DNA from: Kitasatospora atroaurantiaca
Lineage (GTDB): Bacteria > Actinomycetota > Actinomycetes > Streptomycetales > Streptomycetaceae
Reading direction: 5' to 3'
DNA length: 64,000 bases
NCBI RefSeq assembly: GCF_007828955.1
Contig: NZ_VIVR01000001.1
Coordinates: forward strand, 6,634,001 to 6,698,000
The translations under genes and the position numbers were made by a program. Shown here one piece after another: positions 50,210 through 59,639 of this stretch. The notes beneath the pieces are model-generated. The model made no database searches. It was not told the DNA's origin and was given only the letters and a program-made list of their open reading frames with translations. The stretch's first letter is position 1, and each line of letters starts with the position of its first letter.

Positions 50210-50946
50210 CCTGGGACCAGATGCAGGAGCTGATGTGGCCCGCCACCTGGGAGACGCTCCAGATGGTCGGCGTCGCCACCCTGGCCACCGTCCTGCTCGG
50301 CCTGCCGATCGGCCTGCTGCTGGTGCTCACCGACAAGGGCGGCGCGCTGCAGAACATGCCGGTCAACCGGGTGCTCGGCACGATCGTCAACGTCGGCCGC
50401 TCGCTGCCGTTCATCATCCTGATGGTGGCCCTGCAGGCCTTCACCCGGTCTCTGGTCGGCACCACCATCGGCTGGCAGGCCGCGACCGTTCCGCTCGCCA
50501 TCGGCGCCATCCCGTTCTTCGCGCGGCTGGTGGAGACCTCGGTGCGTGAGGTGGACGGCGGGCTGCTGGAGGCCGTCCACGCGATGGGCGGCAGCACCTG
50601 GACCACCGTCCGCAAGGTGCTGCTCCCCGAGTCGCTGCCCGCTCTGGTCTCCTCCGTCACCACCACGATCATCGCGCTGATCGGGTTCTCCGCGATGGCC
50701 GGCACCGTCGGCGGCGGCGGGCTCGGCACGCTCGCGGTCAACTACGGCTACCAGCGCTTCGAGACCACCTTCATGTGGGTCATCGTCGCCGAGCTGGTCG
50801 TCCTCGTGATGGCCGTCCAGCTGATCGGCGACGTCATCGTCCGCCGTCTGACCCACCGCGGCCACTCCGGCGGCGCGACCCGCCTGCTGCGCCCGCGCGG
50901 CACCGCCGAGACCACCGCCGACGAGGAACTCGTCCTCCCTCACTGA
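50206..50946 (+). CDS. metI: Methionine ABC transporter permease
   Basis: A 246-residue MetI permease with about five membrane helices and the EAA loop (EAVHAMGGSTWTTVRKVLLPESLPAL) that docks on MetN. ATG 50206 overlaps the metN stop. Confidence 0.95.
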   Translation: MTWDQMQELMWPATWETLQMVGVATLATVLLGLPIGLLLVLTDKGGALQNMPVNRVLGTIVNVGRSLPFIILMVALQAFTRSLVGTTIGWQAATVPLAIGAIPFFARLVETSVREVDGGLLEAVHAMGGSTWTTVRKVLLPESLPALVSSVTTTIIALIGFSAMAGTVGGGGLGTLAVNYGYQRFETTFMWVIVAELVVLVMAVQLIGDVIVRRLTHRGHSGGATRLLRPRGTAETTADEELVLPH

Positions 50947-51043
50947 CCACGCTGCCGGCCCGACCGGGCCTGCAGCGAGACCTGGCCGCCGGACCCGGAA
51001 ACCGTCCGACCGGCCGTCCGTTCCATGGAGAAAGGCACTTTTC

Positions 51044-51880
51044 GTGCGCAACGTCCTGAAGTTCACCAGCGTCCTCGCCACCGCCGGCCTCGCCCTGTCC
51101 GTGGCGGCCTGCAGCAGCAGCTCCTCCTCCTCGGCCGGATCCTCCGCCAACGCGGACAAGGCGCTCACCGTCATCGCGAGCCCGACCCCGCACGCGCAGA
51201 TCCTGGACTACGTCAAGAAGAACCTGGCCGACAAGGCCGGGCTCAAGCTCGACGTCAAGGTGGTCACCGACTACGTGACCCCCAACACGGCCGTCCAGGA
51301 CGGTTCGGCGGACGCCAACTACTTCCAGCACGTCCCGTACCTCGAGGACTTCAACAAGAAGCACGGCACCAGCATCGTCTCCGTCGAGACGGTCCACCTG
51401 GAGCCCCTCGGCCTGTACTCCAAGAAGGTCAAGAGCGCCGGCGAGCTCGCGGACGGCGCCACCGTCGGCATCCCCAACGACGCCACCAACGAGGGCCGCG
51501 CCCTCAAGCTGCTCGCCGACAACAACGTCATCACGCTGAAGTCCGGTGTCGGCACCGCCGCGACCCCGGCCGACGTGACCGGCAACCCGAAGCACCTCAA
51601 GTGGAAGGAGCTGGACGCGGCCCAGCTGCCCCGCTCCCTGGCCGACCTCGACGCCGCCGTCATCAACGGCAACTACGCGCTCGACTCCGGCCTCAAGCCC
51701 GCCACCGACGCCATCCTGCTGGAGAGGGCCGCGGACAACCCGTACGCCAACATCCTCGCCGTCAAGAAGGGCAAGGAGAACGACCCGCGCGTTCAGAAGC
51801 TCGCCCAGCTGCTCCACTCCGACGAGGTCAAGAAGTACATCAACGACACCTTCCAGGGCTCGGTCATCCCCTCCTTCTGA
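51044..51880 (+). CDS. metQ: Methionine-binding lipoprotein, NlpA/MetQ family
   Basis: A 278-residue lipoprotein (lipobox LSVAAC near residue 22, Ser-rich linker) that delivers methionine to MetNI. The body has VIASPTPHAQILDYVKKNLADKAGLKLDVKVVTDYVTPNTAVQDGSADANYFQHVPYL, typical of NlpA proteins. GTG 51044 with AAAGG 8 bases upstream; the 97-base gap after metI shows no terminator. Confidence 0.95.
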   Translation: MRNVLKFTSVLATAGLALSVAACSSSSSSSAGSSANADKALTVIASPTPHAQILDYVKKNLADKAGLKLDVKVVTDYVTPNTAVQDGSADANYFQHVPYLEDFNKKHGTSIVSVETVHLEPLGLYSKKVKSAGELADGATVGIPNDATNEGRALKLLADNNVITLKSGVGTAATPADVTGNPKHLKWKELDAAQLPRSLADLDAAVINGNYALDSGLKPATDAILLERAADNPYANILAVKKGKENDPRVQKLAQLLHSDEVKKYINDTFQGSVIPSF

Positions 51881-51893
51881 CCACCCTCGCTCT

Positions 51894-51926
51894 CCGGGCC
51901 CCCGATGCACCTCGTCGGGGGCCCGG
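51894..51926 (+). terminator. metNIQ terminator
   Basis: A perfect 12-bp stem, CCGGGCCCCCGA (51894-51905) with TCGGGGGCCCGG (51915-51926), 9-base loop, 13 bases after metQ. Confidence 0.83.
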
Positions 51927-52058
51927 TCGGGCAGTATGCAGGTGGGACGGCCTGTCGGCAGCCGATCTGACGAGCCGTCGCCGGATTGCCGGTACCCTGA
52001 CACGCCCGAGGAAGGGCGGGGCGTACGGTGTGTCCACGACCCGGCGAGGAGAGACGGC

Positions 52059-52688
52059 ATGGCAGCGAGCTTCCCCGAGACCGCCATCAGCACCGACAGG
52101 CTGCTGCTGCGACCCCTTGAGGACGGCGACGCCCCCAGCCTGGTCGCGATGATGGCCGACGAGCTGGTGCACGCCTGGACGGCCATCCCGCAGCCCTTCA
52201 CCGAGGCGCACGCCCTCGAGTGGGCCCGTACCCTCGCCCCGGCCCGCCGTGCGGAGGGGCGAGGAATCGTTTTCGCCGTCACCGAGCACCTCACCCAGCG
52301 GGTGGTCGGGGTGGTCGAGCTGCGCGGCACCGACTGGCGGCTGCTCTCCACCGAGGTCAGTTACATCACCGCGTCCTGGGCCCGTGGCGAGGGCTACGCC
52401 CCCGAGGCCGTCCTCGGCGTCGCCCAGTGGCTCTTCGAGGACCGGGGCTTCCTCCGGCTGGAGCTGCGGACCGCGGCCGGCAACACCGCCGCCCAGCAGG
52501 TCGCCCAGAAGATCGGCTGCATCAGCGAGGGAGTGCTCCGCAGCGCCTGGATAGTGCGCGGCGGCGACTGGGACCCGAGTGGTGCGGACAGCCGGAGCGA
52601 CCTCATTCTCTGGAGCCTTCTCCCCGAGGACGTGGAGGTCGTGCAGGACGACGACTGGGCCGAGCAGCGGTACGTGCTGCGCGACTGA
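52059..52688 (+). CDS. GNAT acetyltransferase (RimJ/RimL-like)
   Basis: A 209-residue RimJ-type N-acetyltransferase: ISTDRLLLRPLEDGDAPSLVAMM at the N-terminus, VSYITASWARGEGYAPEAVLGVAQWLFEDRGFLRLELRTAAGNTAAQQVAQKIGCISEGVLR with the CoA loop. Substrate is probably a ribosomal protein N-terminus or small molecule. ATG 52059 behind GAGGAGAG. Confidence 0.87.
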   Translation: MAASFPETAISTDRLLLRPLEDGDAPSLVAMMADELVHAWTAIPQPFTEAHALEWARTLAPARRAEGRGIVFAVTEHLTQRVVGVVELRGTDWRLLSTEVSYITASWARGEGYAPEAVLGVAQWLFEDRGFLRLELRTAAGNTAAQQVAQKIGCISEGVLRSAWIVRGGDWDPSGADSRSDLILWSLLPEDVEVVQDDDWAEQRYVLRD

Positions 52689-52807
52689 CCGCTGCGGACA
52701 GGTGTGCGAGTTTGCCGCGCCCGGTCGACGGTTCCGGGTAGCCTCTGCTCCTGGACGGGCGGACAGCCCGTGGGCGGGACCGAACAGGCGAGGGAGAGCA
52801 GCCGCAG

Positions 52808-54067
52808 ATGGCGGACCGGATCACGGTCATCGGGTGGGACGGTACGCCGCTGACCGAGGCTGCCAGCGCAGCGCTCGCCGGGGCCACGCTGGTCGCGGGA
52901 GCGCCGTACCAACTGGCCGCCCTGCCCGTCCCGGCGGGCGCCGAGCGGCTCGCCCTGGGCAACGTCCAGCTGGCGGCCCGTCGGATCGCCGAGCACCGCG
53001 GCGCGGCTGTCGTGGTGGCCGAGGGGGACCCGGGGTTCTTCGGAGTCGTCCGTACGCTGCGCCGCCCCGAGTACGGGCTCGAACTCGAGGTGCTGCCCGC
53101 CGTCTCCTCGGTGGCCGCCGCCTTCGCCCGGGCCGGTATGCCCTGGGAGGACGCCCAGGTGGTCAGCACGCACGGCGGCCGGCTCCGCCGGGCGGCCAAC
53201 GTCTGCCGGGCCCACCCCAAGGTCGCGGTGCTCACCAGCGCCGACGCGGGCCCCAGCGAGCTGGCCCTGATGCTCCGGGACGTCCACCGCACCTTCGTGG
53301 TCTGCGAGGCACTCGGCACCCCGGAGGAGGACGTCACCGTCCTGACCTCCGAGCGGGTGCCGGACCACGTCTGGCGTGACCCGGCCGTGGTCCTGGTGAT
53401 CGGCGGGGCCAGCCAGAACCACACCGTCGGCGAGGCGGCCGGCTGGCTGGCCGGCCGCCCGGTCGGCTTCCCCGGCCCCGACCGCGGCTGGGCGCTCCCC
53501 GAGGCGGCGTACGCGGGCGCGGAGCGCGCCGCGCCGGCGCTGGACGGAGGCGGCCATGCGCTGCCCCCGCACGTCCGTGCGCTGGCGCTCGCACGGCTCG
53601 GGCCCGTCCCGGGCGACCTGGTCTGGGCGGTGGGCGCCGGCAGCGGCGCGCTCGCCGTGGAGATCGCGCGCTTCGGCGCGGCCGTGGTCGCCGTCGAGGC
53701 CGACCGTGCGGCCTGTGCGCAGATCGCGGTGAACTCGCGCAGGTACGGAGTAGAGGTGGAGGCCGTCCACGGGGTCGGCCCCGAGGTGCTGGGCGGGCTG
53801 CCCGAACCGGACTCCGTCGTGGTGGAGTCCGGCGGCGCCGAGGTGGTGCGGGCCGTCCTCGCGCGCCGTCCCGAGCGCCTTGTCGCGGTGGGTCACACCC
53901 TCGCCGAGGCGGAGGAGATCAGGGAGGCCATCGCGACGGCGGGCTACCGGGTGGACGGTGCACTGCTGCAGTCCGCACCGCTCGGTGCGGGCCGGGGCGC
54001 GGCGGCCGGGCTCTCCTTCGGCCCGGGGGAGCAGAGCCTGGTGCTCTGGGGTGAGCAGGAGTCCTGA
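52808..54067 (+). CDS. cobL: Precorrin-6Y C5,15-methyltransferase (decarboxylating)
   Basis: A 419-residue bifunctional corrin enzyme. The CbiE-type SAM methyltransferase domain covers residues 1 to about 200 (ITVIGWDG, EGDPGFFGVV, PAVSSVAAAFARAGMPWEDA). The CbiT-type domain covers about 250-419 (LVWAVGAGSGALAVEIAR as SAM motif I). It methylates C5 and C15 and decarboxylates C12 acetate of precorrin-6Y in adenosylcobalamin synthesis. Other cob genes are not adjacent upstream; the BluB-CobT fusion follows. ATG 52808 behind GAGGGAGAG. Confidence 0.94.
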   Translation: MADRITVIGWDGTPLTEAASAALAGATLVAGAPYQLAALPVPAGAERLALGNVQLAARRIAEHRGAAVVVAEGDPGFFGVVRTLRRPEYGLELEVLPAVSSVAAAFARAGMPWEDAQVVSTHGGRLRRAANVCRAHPKVAVLTSADAGPSELALMLRDVHRTFVVCEALGTPEEDVTVLTSERVPDHVWRDPAVVLVIGGASQNHTVGEAAGWLAGRPVGFPGPDRGWALPEAAYAGAERAAPALDGGGHALPPHVRALALARLGPVPGDLVWAVGAGSGALAVEIARFGAAVVAVEADRAACAQIAVNSRRYGVEVEAVHGVGPEVLGGLPEPDSVVVESGGAEVVRAVLARRPERLVAVGHTLAEAEEIREAIATAGYRVDGALLQSAPLGAGRGAAAGLSFGPGEQSLVLWGEQES

Positions 54068-54550
54068 CGGTTCGTATGCCGTCCGAAGTCCGGGGCGGCA
54101 CGGTGATCCCCGTCGCATCCGGACGCCGATTCGAGAGGCTGTCAGTCCCGGCCGGTAATGTGGCGTCGTCCTGGCTGCGCTCGGCAATCGGTGGAACATG
54201 CCCTCTTCGGTACGTTTGTCACCTTTTTGACGTGGTGCAACCCACATCGGTACGGAGTGCGGGCATTCGACGCGGCGCGCGTCGGGCCGGAAGAATGCCG
54301 TAGGGTCCGGTGCGGTCGTGCCGGTTGCCCCGGGTTGTCGTTGTTTCTGATGGTGTGCCACCCCGGCGGGTGGCGTGCAGCCGGGGGTGGCACAGCGCGC
54401 GCCGGTGAGGATGGCCGCCGCGTGGGAGCGTGGCGGCCGCCAGTAGGTGGACGGACGGGCCGGAGCGCGGCCCGCCCCGAGCGGAGTTGGGCGCTGCGGT
54501 CGGTGATCGCGTCGCCAAGGGCGCGAAAGCGGCCTGGAAGGAGCTTTGAC
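54068..54550. other. Long 5' region of the bluB-cobT gene
   Basis: 483 bases without a convincing gene. TTGACG (54227-54232) with TACGGA 18 bases downstream is a possible promoter in a relatively AT-rich stretch. I looked for the B12-box of a cobalamin riboswitch and did not find it. The frame of the following gene stays open upstream but is Arg/Gly-rich and unlike protein. Confidence 0.45.
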
Positions 54551-57500
54551 ATGACCGATGGCGGCCACGTCCCCAGTGAGGGACTGCCGGAGCACCTGCT
54601 CGGCGGGGTCGACCCGCTCGGCCGGCCGGAGGGCGTCGCCGTACCGGGTGTCGCCGTGCCAGGCGTTTCGGGACCGGGCGTCGCGGTGCCGGGTGTTGCG
54701 GTGCCCGGTACCGGGATCCCGGGGGTTTCCTCGGCGGGTGCGGAGGGCTGGGCTCAGGAGCAGCGCCCCGGGTTCACCTTCCTCGACCAGCCGGACCAGC
54801 TCGAGGACGAGGAAGACGTGCTGCTGATGCCCGGCCCGCAGGGCTCCTGGGGCGAGGCCGTCGCGCACGGGCCCGTCGAGACGGTGCTGGTCGTCGAGAC
54901 GCCCGCTGCGGCTGCACATGCTGCTCCGGCTGCTCCCGCGCAGGTGGTGGACACCATGGCGCTGCGTACGGTCGAGGAACTGGCGCCGCCGGTGGAGGAG
55001 GCCGCTGCTGCCGGTACGCCGGTGGAGCCGTCCTGGCCGCCGCTGACGCCGCCCGTGGTGGCAGCCGAGCAGGCCCCGGTCATGCAGGCTCCGTCCGCGC
55101 AGGTTCCGACCGTGCAGGAGGTGGCCGCGCCCGGTGCAGAACCGGTTGTGCAGGAGATCGTCGAGCAGCCCGTGGCGGCACCGGTGGCCCAGGCTGCGCC
55201 CATGACGGCCCCTCAGCCCCCGAGGCGTCCGCTGCACGCCGGCCCGCCGATCCCGGACCCGTCGCTGATGACCGGGCACGTCCCCGTCCGCTCGCTGGCC
55301 GACCGTGGGCCGTCCGGGCAGCCGGTGCCGCAGGGCGGCACGCCCGCGCACGGTGTGCCGATCGTTGCTCCGCAGCTGCAGGCCGAGCCGCCGGTGGCGG
55401 TGCCGGTCCAGCCGCTGCCCGTCGAGGTGCCGCCGGCGCCGGTGGCACTGGTGGCCGAGGCCCAGGCGGCGCCGGTGGAGTTCGCCGCTGCGCCGGTCGC
55501 CGAGGTGCCGGTGGCTGTTGAACTGCCGGTCGCGGAGGCGGCTCCGGTGGAGACGCCCGCCGTCGAGCTCCCGGTGGTGGAGACCCCGGTGGTGGAGACC
55601 CCGCCCGCCGAGGTGGCTCCGGTGGAGGTCCCGGCCGCCGAGGCCCCGATCTTCGAGGTGCCGGTGGTCGAGGTGCAGGCCGTGGAGGTCGTCGAGGTGC
55701 CGGTGGTCGAGGTGGCCGCCGTGGAGGTCCCGGTTGCCGAGGCCCCTGAGGCTCCCGTGGAGGTGCCGCAGCCGGCGATCCCCATGCAGGCCGCCGCCCC
55801 GAGCCATCCCCGCCGGATCTCCGCGTTCCTGGCCGCCCCCGGCCCGCACGGGCTGCCGACCGTCGAGGGGCAGCAGCCGCTGGAGGCCTCCGGCGGAGTC
55901 GCGGTCGACGTCGTCGAGGCCGTCCCGGAGACGGCGGTCGGCACGGGTGACATGCCGTCCGGTCTCCCGGTCGGTCCGCCTCAGCCCGAGGAGATCCCCC
56001 AGCCCGAGCCGCAGGCCGTGCTCGTCGAGCCGCAGCCCGTCCCGGAGGCCACCGTGCAGGAAGCCCCGGTGACCCCGGAGGTCGTGGAGGCCCCGGAGAC
56101 CGTCGTGGCCGAGACCGTGGAGGCCCCGGCTCCCGTCGTGGAGATCCCGGAGCAGCCCGAGCCCGTCCAGCCCGCCGAGCCCGCTGAGGTCTCCGCGCCC
56201 TCTGACACGGAGTCGGTGGAGACGGAGCCCGAGCGCGCCCCGGCCGCCCCCGGCTACGACGAGGCCGGCCGCGAAGCCGTCCACCAGGTGATCCGCGAGC
56301 GCCGCGACATCCGCAACGGCTTCCGCCCGGACCCGATCCCGCACGAGGTGCTGATCCGCGTCCTGGAGGCGGCCCACACCGCCCCCAGCGTCGGCTACTC
56401 CCAGCCCTGGGACTTCGTGGTCATCCGCTCGGCCAAGACCCGCCGCAAGATGCACGAGCTGGCGGAGCGTCAGCGCGACGCGTACGCCGACTCGCTGCCC
56501 AAGGGCCGGGCGAAGCAGTTCAAGGAAATCAAGATCGAGGCCATCCTCGAGACCCCGGTGAACATCGTGGTCACCGCCGACCGCACCCGTGGCGGCCGGC
56601 ACACCCTCGGCCGGCACACCCAGCCGCAGATGGCCCCGTACTCGGCCGCCCTCGCCGTCGAGAACCTCTGGCTGGCCGCCCGTGCCGAGGGCCTGGGCGT
56701 CGGCTGGGTCAGCTTCTTCGACGAGGAGGAGATGGTCCGCGAGCTCGGCCTGCCCGAGCACCTGGACGTGGTCGCGTACCTGTGCGTCGGGTACGTGGAC
56801 TCCTTCCCCGACGAGCCCGAGCTGCAGCAGCAGGGCTGGGCCAAGAAGCGCCCGCTCTCCTGGGTCGTCCACGAGGAGCAGTACGGCAACCGCGCCCTGC
56901 CCGGCGAGGAGCCGCACAGCCTGCTCGCCGACACCCTGCGCGGCATCCGCCCGCTGGACGCCAAGGCGCTCGGCGAGGCCTGGGACCGTCAGAAGCGGAT
57001 GACCAAGCCCGCCGGCTCGCTCGGCATGCTGGAGATCATCGCGGCGCAGCTGAGCGGCCTGAGCCGCAAGTGCCCGCCGCCGATCCCGGAGCCGGGCTGC
57101 GTGGCGATCTTCGCCGGGGACCACGGCGTGCACGCCCAGGGCGTCACCCCGTGGCCGCAGGAGGTCACCGCGCAGATGGTGGCCAACTTCCTGGCCGGGG
57201 GAGCGGTGGTCAACTCCTTCGCGGCCCAGGTCGGCGCCGAGGTCTGCGTGGTGGACGTCGGCGTCGCGAGCGAGCTGCCGGAGGCCATCCAGCAGGGCCG
57301 CACCACCGGTCTGCTGCCCCGCAAGGTCAAGCCCGGCACCGATGACATGACCCAGGGTCCGGCGATGAGCCGCGACGAGGCGGTCAAGGCCATCGAGGTC
57401 GGCATCGAGACCGCCCGCGACCTGGTCGCCGCCGGCAACAAGGTGCTGATCACCGGCGACATGGGCATCGCCAACACCACCGCCTCCGCCGCGCTGATCT

Positions 57501-57991
57501 CCGTCTTCACCGGTACCGACCCGGCCGAGGTCACCGGCCGCGGCACCGGCATCGACGACGAGACCCACGCCCGCAAGGTCGAGGTGATCCGCCGAGCCCT
57601 GGCGCTGCACCAGCCCGACCCGGCCGACCCGATCGGCGTACTGTCCGCCGTCGGCGGCCTGGAGCACGCGGCCATCGCCGGCTTCCTGCTCGGCGCGGCC
57701 TCGCTGCGCACGCCGGTCATCCTGGACGGCGTCATCGCGGGCTCGGCGGCGCTGGTCGCCAAGGCCATCGCCCCCGAGGTCCTCGCGGCCTGCATCGCCG
57801 GCCACCGCTCGGCCGAGCCCGGCCACCAGGCCGCGCTGGCGAAGCTGGGCCTGCGTCCGCTGATCGACCTCGATCTGCGGCTCGGCGAGGGTACCGGCGC
57901 ACTGCTGGCCCTCCCGCTGGTGCAGAGTGCGGCCCGCGCGATGCACGATGTAGCCACCTTCGACTCCGCCGGGGTCACCGAGAAGGCCTGA
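54551..57991 (+). CDS. cobT: BluB-CobT fusion with long low-complexity N-terminus
   Basis: A 1146-residue protein. Residues 1 to about 565 are Pro/Ala/Val/Glu-rich and probably disordered, including degenerate VAVPGV repeats early and (V/A)E(V/A)P repeats around 290-400. Residues about 568-785 are BluB-like flavin destructase (IRERRDIRNGFRPDPIPHEVL, AHTAPSVGYSQPWDFV), which makes 5,6-dimethylbenzimidazole. Residues about 794-1146 are CobT (AGSLGMLE, FAGDHGVHAQGVTPWP, GDMGIANTTASAAL, LGEGTGALLALPL with the catalytic Glu), which activates DMB to alpha-ribazole phosphate. One polypeptide thus makes and activates the lower ligand. ATG 54551 behind GGAAGGAG. Confidence 0.92.
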   Translation: MTDGGHVPSEGLPEHLLGGVDPLGRPEGVAVPGVAVPGVSGPGVAVPGVAVPGTGIPGVSSAGAEGWAQEQRPGFTFLDQPDQLEDEEDVLLMPGPQGSWGEAVAHGPVETVLVVETPAAAAHAAPAAPAQVVDTMALRTVEELAPPVEEAAAAGTPVEPSWPPLTPPVVAAEQAPVMQAPSAQVPTVQEVAAPGAEPVVQEIVEQPVAAPVAQAAPMTAPQPPRRPLHAGPPIPDPSLMTGHVPVRSLADRGPSGQPVPQGGTPAHGVPIVAPQLQAEPPVAVPVQPLPVEVPPAPVALVAEAQAAPVEFAAAPVAEVPVAVELPVAEAAPVETPAVELPVVETPVVETPPAEVAPVEVPAAEAPIFEVPVVEVQAVEVVEVPVVEVAAVEVPVAEAPEAPVEVPQPAIPMQAAAPSHPRRISAFLAAPGPHGLPTVEGQQPLEASGGVAVDVVEAVPETAVGTGDMPSGLPVGPPQPEEIPQPEPQAVLVEPQPVPEATVQEAPVTPEVVEAPETVVAETVEAPAPVVEIPEQPEPVQPAEPAEVSAPSDTESVETEPERAPAAPGYDEAGREAVHQVIRERRDIRNGFRPDPIPHEVLIRVLEAAHTAPSVGYSQPWDFVVIRSAKTRRKMHELAERQRDAYADSLPKGRAKQFKEIKIEAILETPVNIVVTADRTRGGRHTLGRHTQPQMAPYSAALAVENLWLAARAEGLGVGWVSFFDEEEMVRELGLPEHLDVVAYLCVGYVDSFPDEPELQQQGWAKKRPLSWVVHEEQYGNRALPGEEPHSLLADTLRGIRPLDAKALGEAWDRQKRMTKPAGSLGMLEIIAAQLSGLSRKCPPPIPEPGCVAIFAGDHGVHAQGVTPWPQEVTAQMVANFLAGGAVVNSFAAQVGAEVCVVDVGVASELPEAIQQGRTTGLLPRKVKPGTDDMTQGPAMSRDEAVKAIEVGIETARDLVAAGNKVLITGDMGIANTTASAALISVFTGTDPAEVTGRGTGIDDETHARKVEVIRRALALHQPDPADPIGVLSAVGGLEHAAIAGFLLGAASLRTPVILDGVIAGSAALVAKAIAPEVLAACIAGHRSAEPGHQAALAKLGLRPLIDLDLRLGEGTGALLALPLVQSAARAMHDVATFDSAGVTEKA

Positions 57992-58000
57992 CGCCGTCCC

Positions 58001-58040
58001 TCCTCCCGTACCGGCCCGAGGGCGCGCCGGTACGGGAGGA
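58001..58040 (+). terminator. bluB-cobT terminator
   Basis: A perfect 15-bp stem, 58001-58015 with 58026-58040 (TCCTCCCGTACCGGC and complement), 10-base loop, just after the stop codon. Confidence 0.85.
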
Positions 58041-58086
58041 GTGCTGTCCACCCGTACGACGCCCCCACCCAGGAGCCCCGCCCCCC

Positions 58087-58167
58087 ATGAGCGAGCGAAG
58101 CGAGCGAATCATCAGAAGGTGCGCGTTGCGCGAAGCGCGGACCGAGCGAAGCGAGGTCTGGGCATGA
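58087..58167 (+). CDS. Short SERSE-repeat reading frame coupled to the next gene
   Basis: A 26-codon frame, MSERSERIIRRC...TERSEVWA, whose TGA overlaps the ATG of the following gene (ATGA). It is built from a short DNA repeat, GAGCGAAGCGAG, present twice and as a GCGCGAAGCGCG variant. Whether the peptide is made or the repeat merely supplies a coupled start is unknown; GAGGTCTGGGC just before 58164 can also serve as a ribosome site. Confidence 0.45.
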   Translation: MSERSERIIRRCALREARTERSEVWA

Positions 58168-59399
58168 GCGTCCCCAACCCCCACCCCAGCACCGAGGGCC
58201 TCACCCCGTACCCGGTCGGTCTCCTGCTGGCCGGCCGACGCGTCGTCGTGGTCGGCGGCGGCCAGGTCGCCCAGCGGAGGCTGCCCGCGCTGATCGCCTC
58301 GGGCGCGGACGTGCACCTGATATCCCCGTCCACCACTCCGGCCGTCTCCGCCATGGGCGACGCGGGCGAGATCACCTGGCACCAGCGCCGCTACGCCGAG
58401 GGCGACCTAGCCGACACCTGGTACGCCCTGGTGGCCACCGACGACCCGGCCGTCAACACCGCCGTCAGCGCCGAGGCCGAGCGCCTGCGGGTGTTCTGCG
58501 CCCGCAGCGACGACGCGTCGGCAGCCTCCGCCTGGACCCCGGCCACCGGCCGCGACGGCGGCGCCACCGTCGCCGTCCTCACCGGCGACCCGCGTCACTC
58601 CGCCGCCCTGCGCAACACCATCGTGGACGGCCTGCGGGACGGCTCCCTCGCTGCCCGTCAGTACCGCTCGCACGGCGCGGGCGTCGCCCTGGTCGGCGGT
58701 GGCCCCGGCGACCCGGACCTGATCACCGTGCGCGGCCGCCGCCTGCTCGCCGACGCCGACGTGGTGGTCGCCGACCGGCTGGCCCCGCGCGAGCTGCTCG
58801 CCGAGCTGCCCCCGCACGTCGAGGTCATCGACGCCTCCAAGATCCCGTACGGGCGCTTCATGGCCCAGGAGGCGATCAACCGGACCCTGATCGACCATGC
58901 CAAGGCCGGCAAGTTCGTGGTCCGCCTCAAGGGCGGCGACCCGTACGTCTTCGGTCGTGGCGGCGAGGAGCTCCTGGCCTGCGCGGAGGCCGGGATCCCG
59001 GTCACCGTCGTCCCCGGCATCTCCAGCTCGATCAGTGTCCCGGCGGCCGTCGGCATCCCGGTCACGCACCGGGGCATGACGCACGAGTTCACCGTCATCT
59101 CCGGCCATGTCGGCCCGGGCGACGAACGCTCGCTGGTCAACTGGGAGGCGGCGGCGCAGATGAGCGGCACCCTGGTGCTGCTGATGGCCGTCGACAAGAT
59201 CGGCGAGATCGCCGCCAAGCTGGTCGAGTGCGGCCGATCCGCCGACACCCCGGTCGCCGTCGTCCAGGAGGGCACCACGGCCGCCCAGCGCCGCATCGAC
59301 GCAACACTCGCCACCGTGGCCGCCACCGTCACCGCCGAACAGATCAAGCCCCCGGCCGTCATCGTCATCGGCGACGTCGTCAACGTCCTCACCCACTGA
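58164..59399 (+). CDS. cobA: Bifunctional precorrin-2 dehydrogenase/uroporphyrinogen-III C-methyltransferase
   Basis: A 411-residue CysG-like protein. The N-terminal NAD-binding part (GLLLAGRRVVVVGGGQVAQRRLPALIASGADV) oxidises precorrin-2 to sirohydrochlorin. The C-terminal SAM methyltransferase (LVGGGPGDPDLITVRGRRLLADADVVVADRL, VRLKGGDPYVFGRGGEE, VVPGISSSISVPAAVGIPVTHRG) makes precorrin-2 from uroporphyrinogen III. It is shorter than E. coli CysG (457), mainly in the linker region. It feeds siroheme and cobalamin synthesis, consistent with neighbouring cobL and cobT. ATG 58164. Confidence 0.92.
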   Translation: MSVPNPHPSTEGLTPYPVGLLLAGRRVVVVGGGQVAQRRLPALIASGADVHLISPSTTPAVSAMGDAGEITWHQRRYAEGDLADTWYALVATDDPAVNTAVSAEAERLRVFCARSDDASAASAWTPATGRDGGATVAVLTGDPRHSAALRNTIVDGLRDGSLAARQYRSHGAGVALVGGGPGDPDLITVRGRRLLADADVVVADRLAPRELLAELPPHVEVIDASKIPYGRFMAQEAINRTLIDHAKAGKFVVRLKGGDPYVFGRGGEELLACAEAGIPVTVVPGISSSISVPAAVGIPVTHRGMTHEFTVISGHVGPGDERSLVNWEAAAQMSGTLVLLMAVDKIGEIAAKLVECGRSADTPVAVVQEGTTAAQRRIDATLATVAATVTAEQIKPPAVIVIGDVVNVLTH

Positions 59400-59467
59400 C
59401 GCAATCGGCGAACCACCAGGGGCGCGGGGGCTGGCCGCCCGATCTTGGCGTAGGCGGGTGCCTTTCT

Positions 59468-59595
59468 GGGGCGCGGGGAACTGCGCGAAGACGGAAGGGC
59501 ACCACCCGCACCGTCCGTACCGAGCAAGGTGCAACTCGCTCACGGTTCCGGGCTGAAGGTAGCGCCTTCTGATTCGCGCAGTTCCCCGCGCCCCT
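59468..59595. repeat. Dispersed palindromic repeat, copy 3
   Basis: A 128-bp element with terminal inverted repeats GGGGCGCGGGGAACTGCGCG and CGCGCAGTTCCCCGCGCCCC. Its interior is an approximate reverse complement of the interior of the next copy. A partial arm (CAGGGGCGCGGGGG) lies at about 59416-59430. Confidence 0.88.
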
Positions 59596-59639
59596 CGATG
59601 GCTGGCCGCTCGACCTCAGTGTGCTGGCGGTTGCCCTTC

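Noticed and set aside
54068..54550. Cobalamin riboswitch before bluB-cobT
   Set aside because: No B12-box or recognisable core could be found by eye; a covariance search would be decisive.
52394..58051. Minus-strand open frame of 1885 codons
   Set aside because: It is the GC-bias shadow of the bluB-cobT, cobL and GNAT genes; its translation is His/Arg/Gly low-complexity with no domain.
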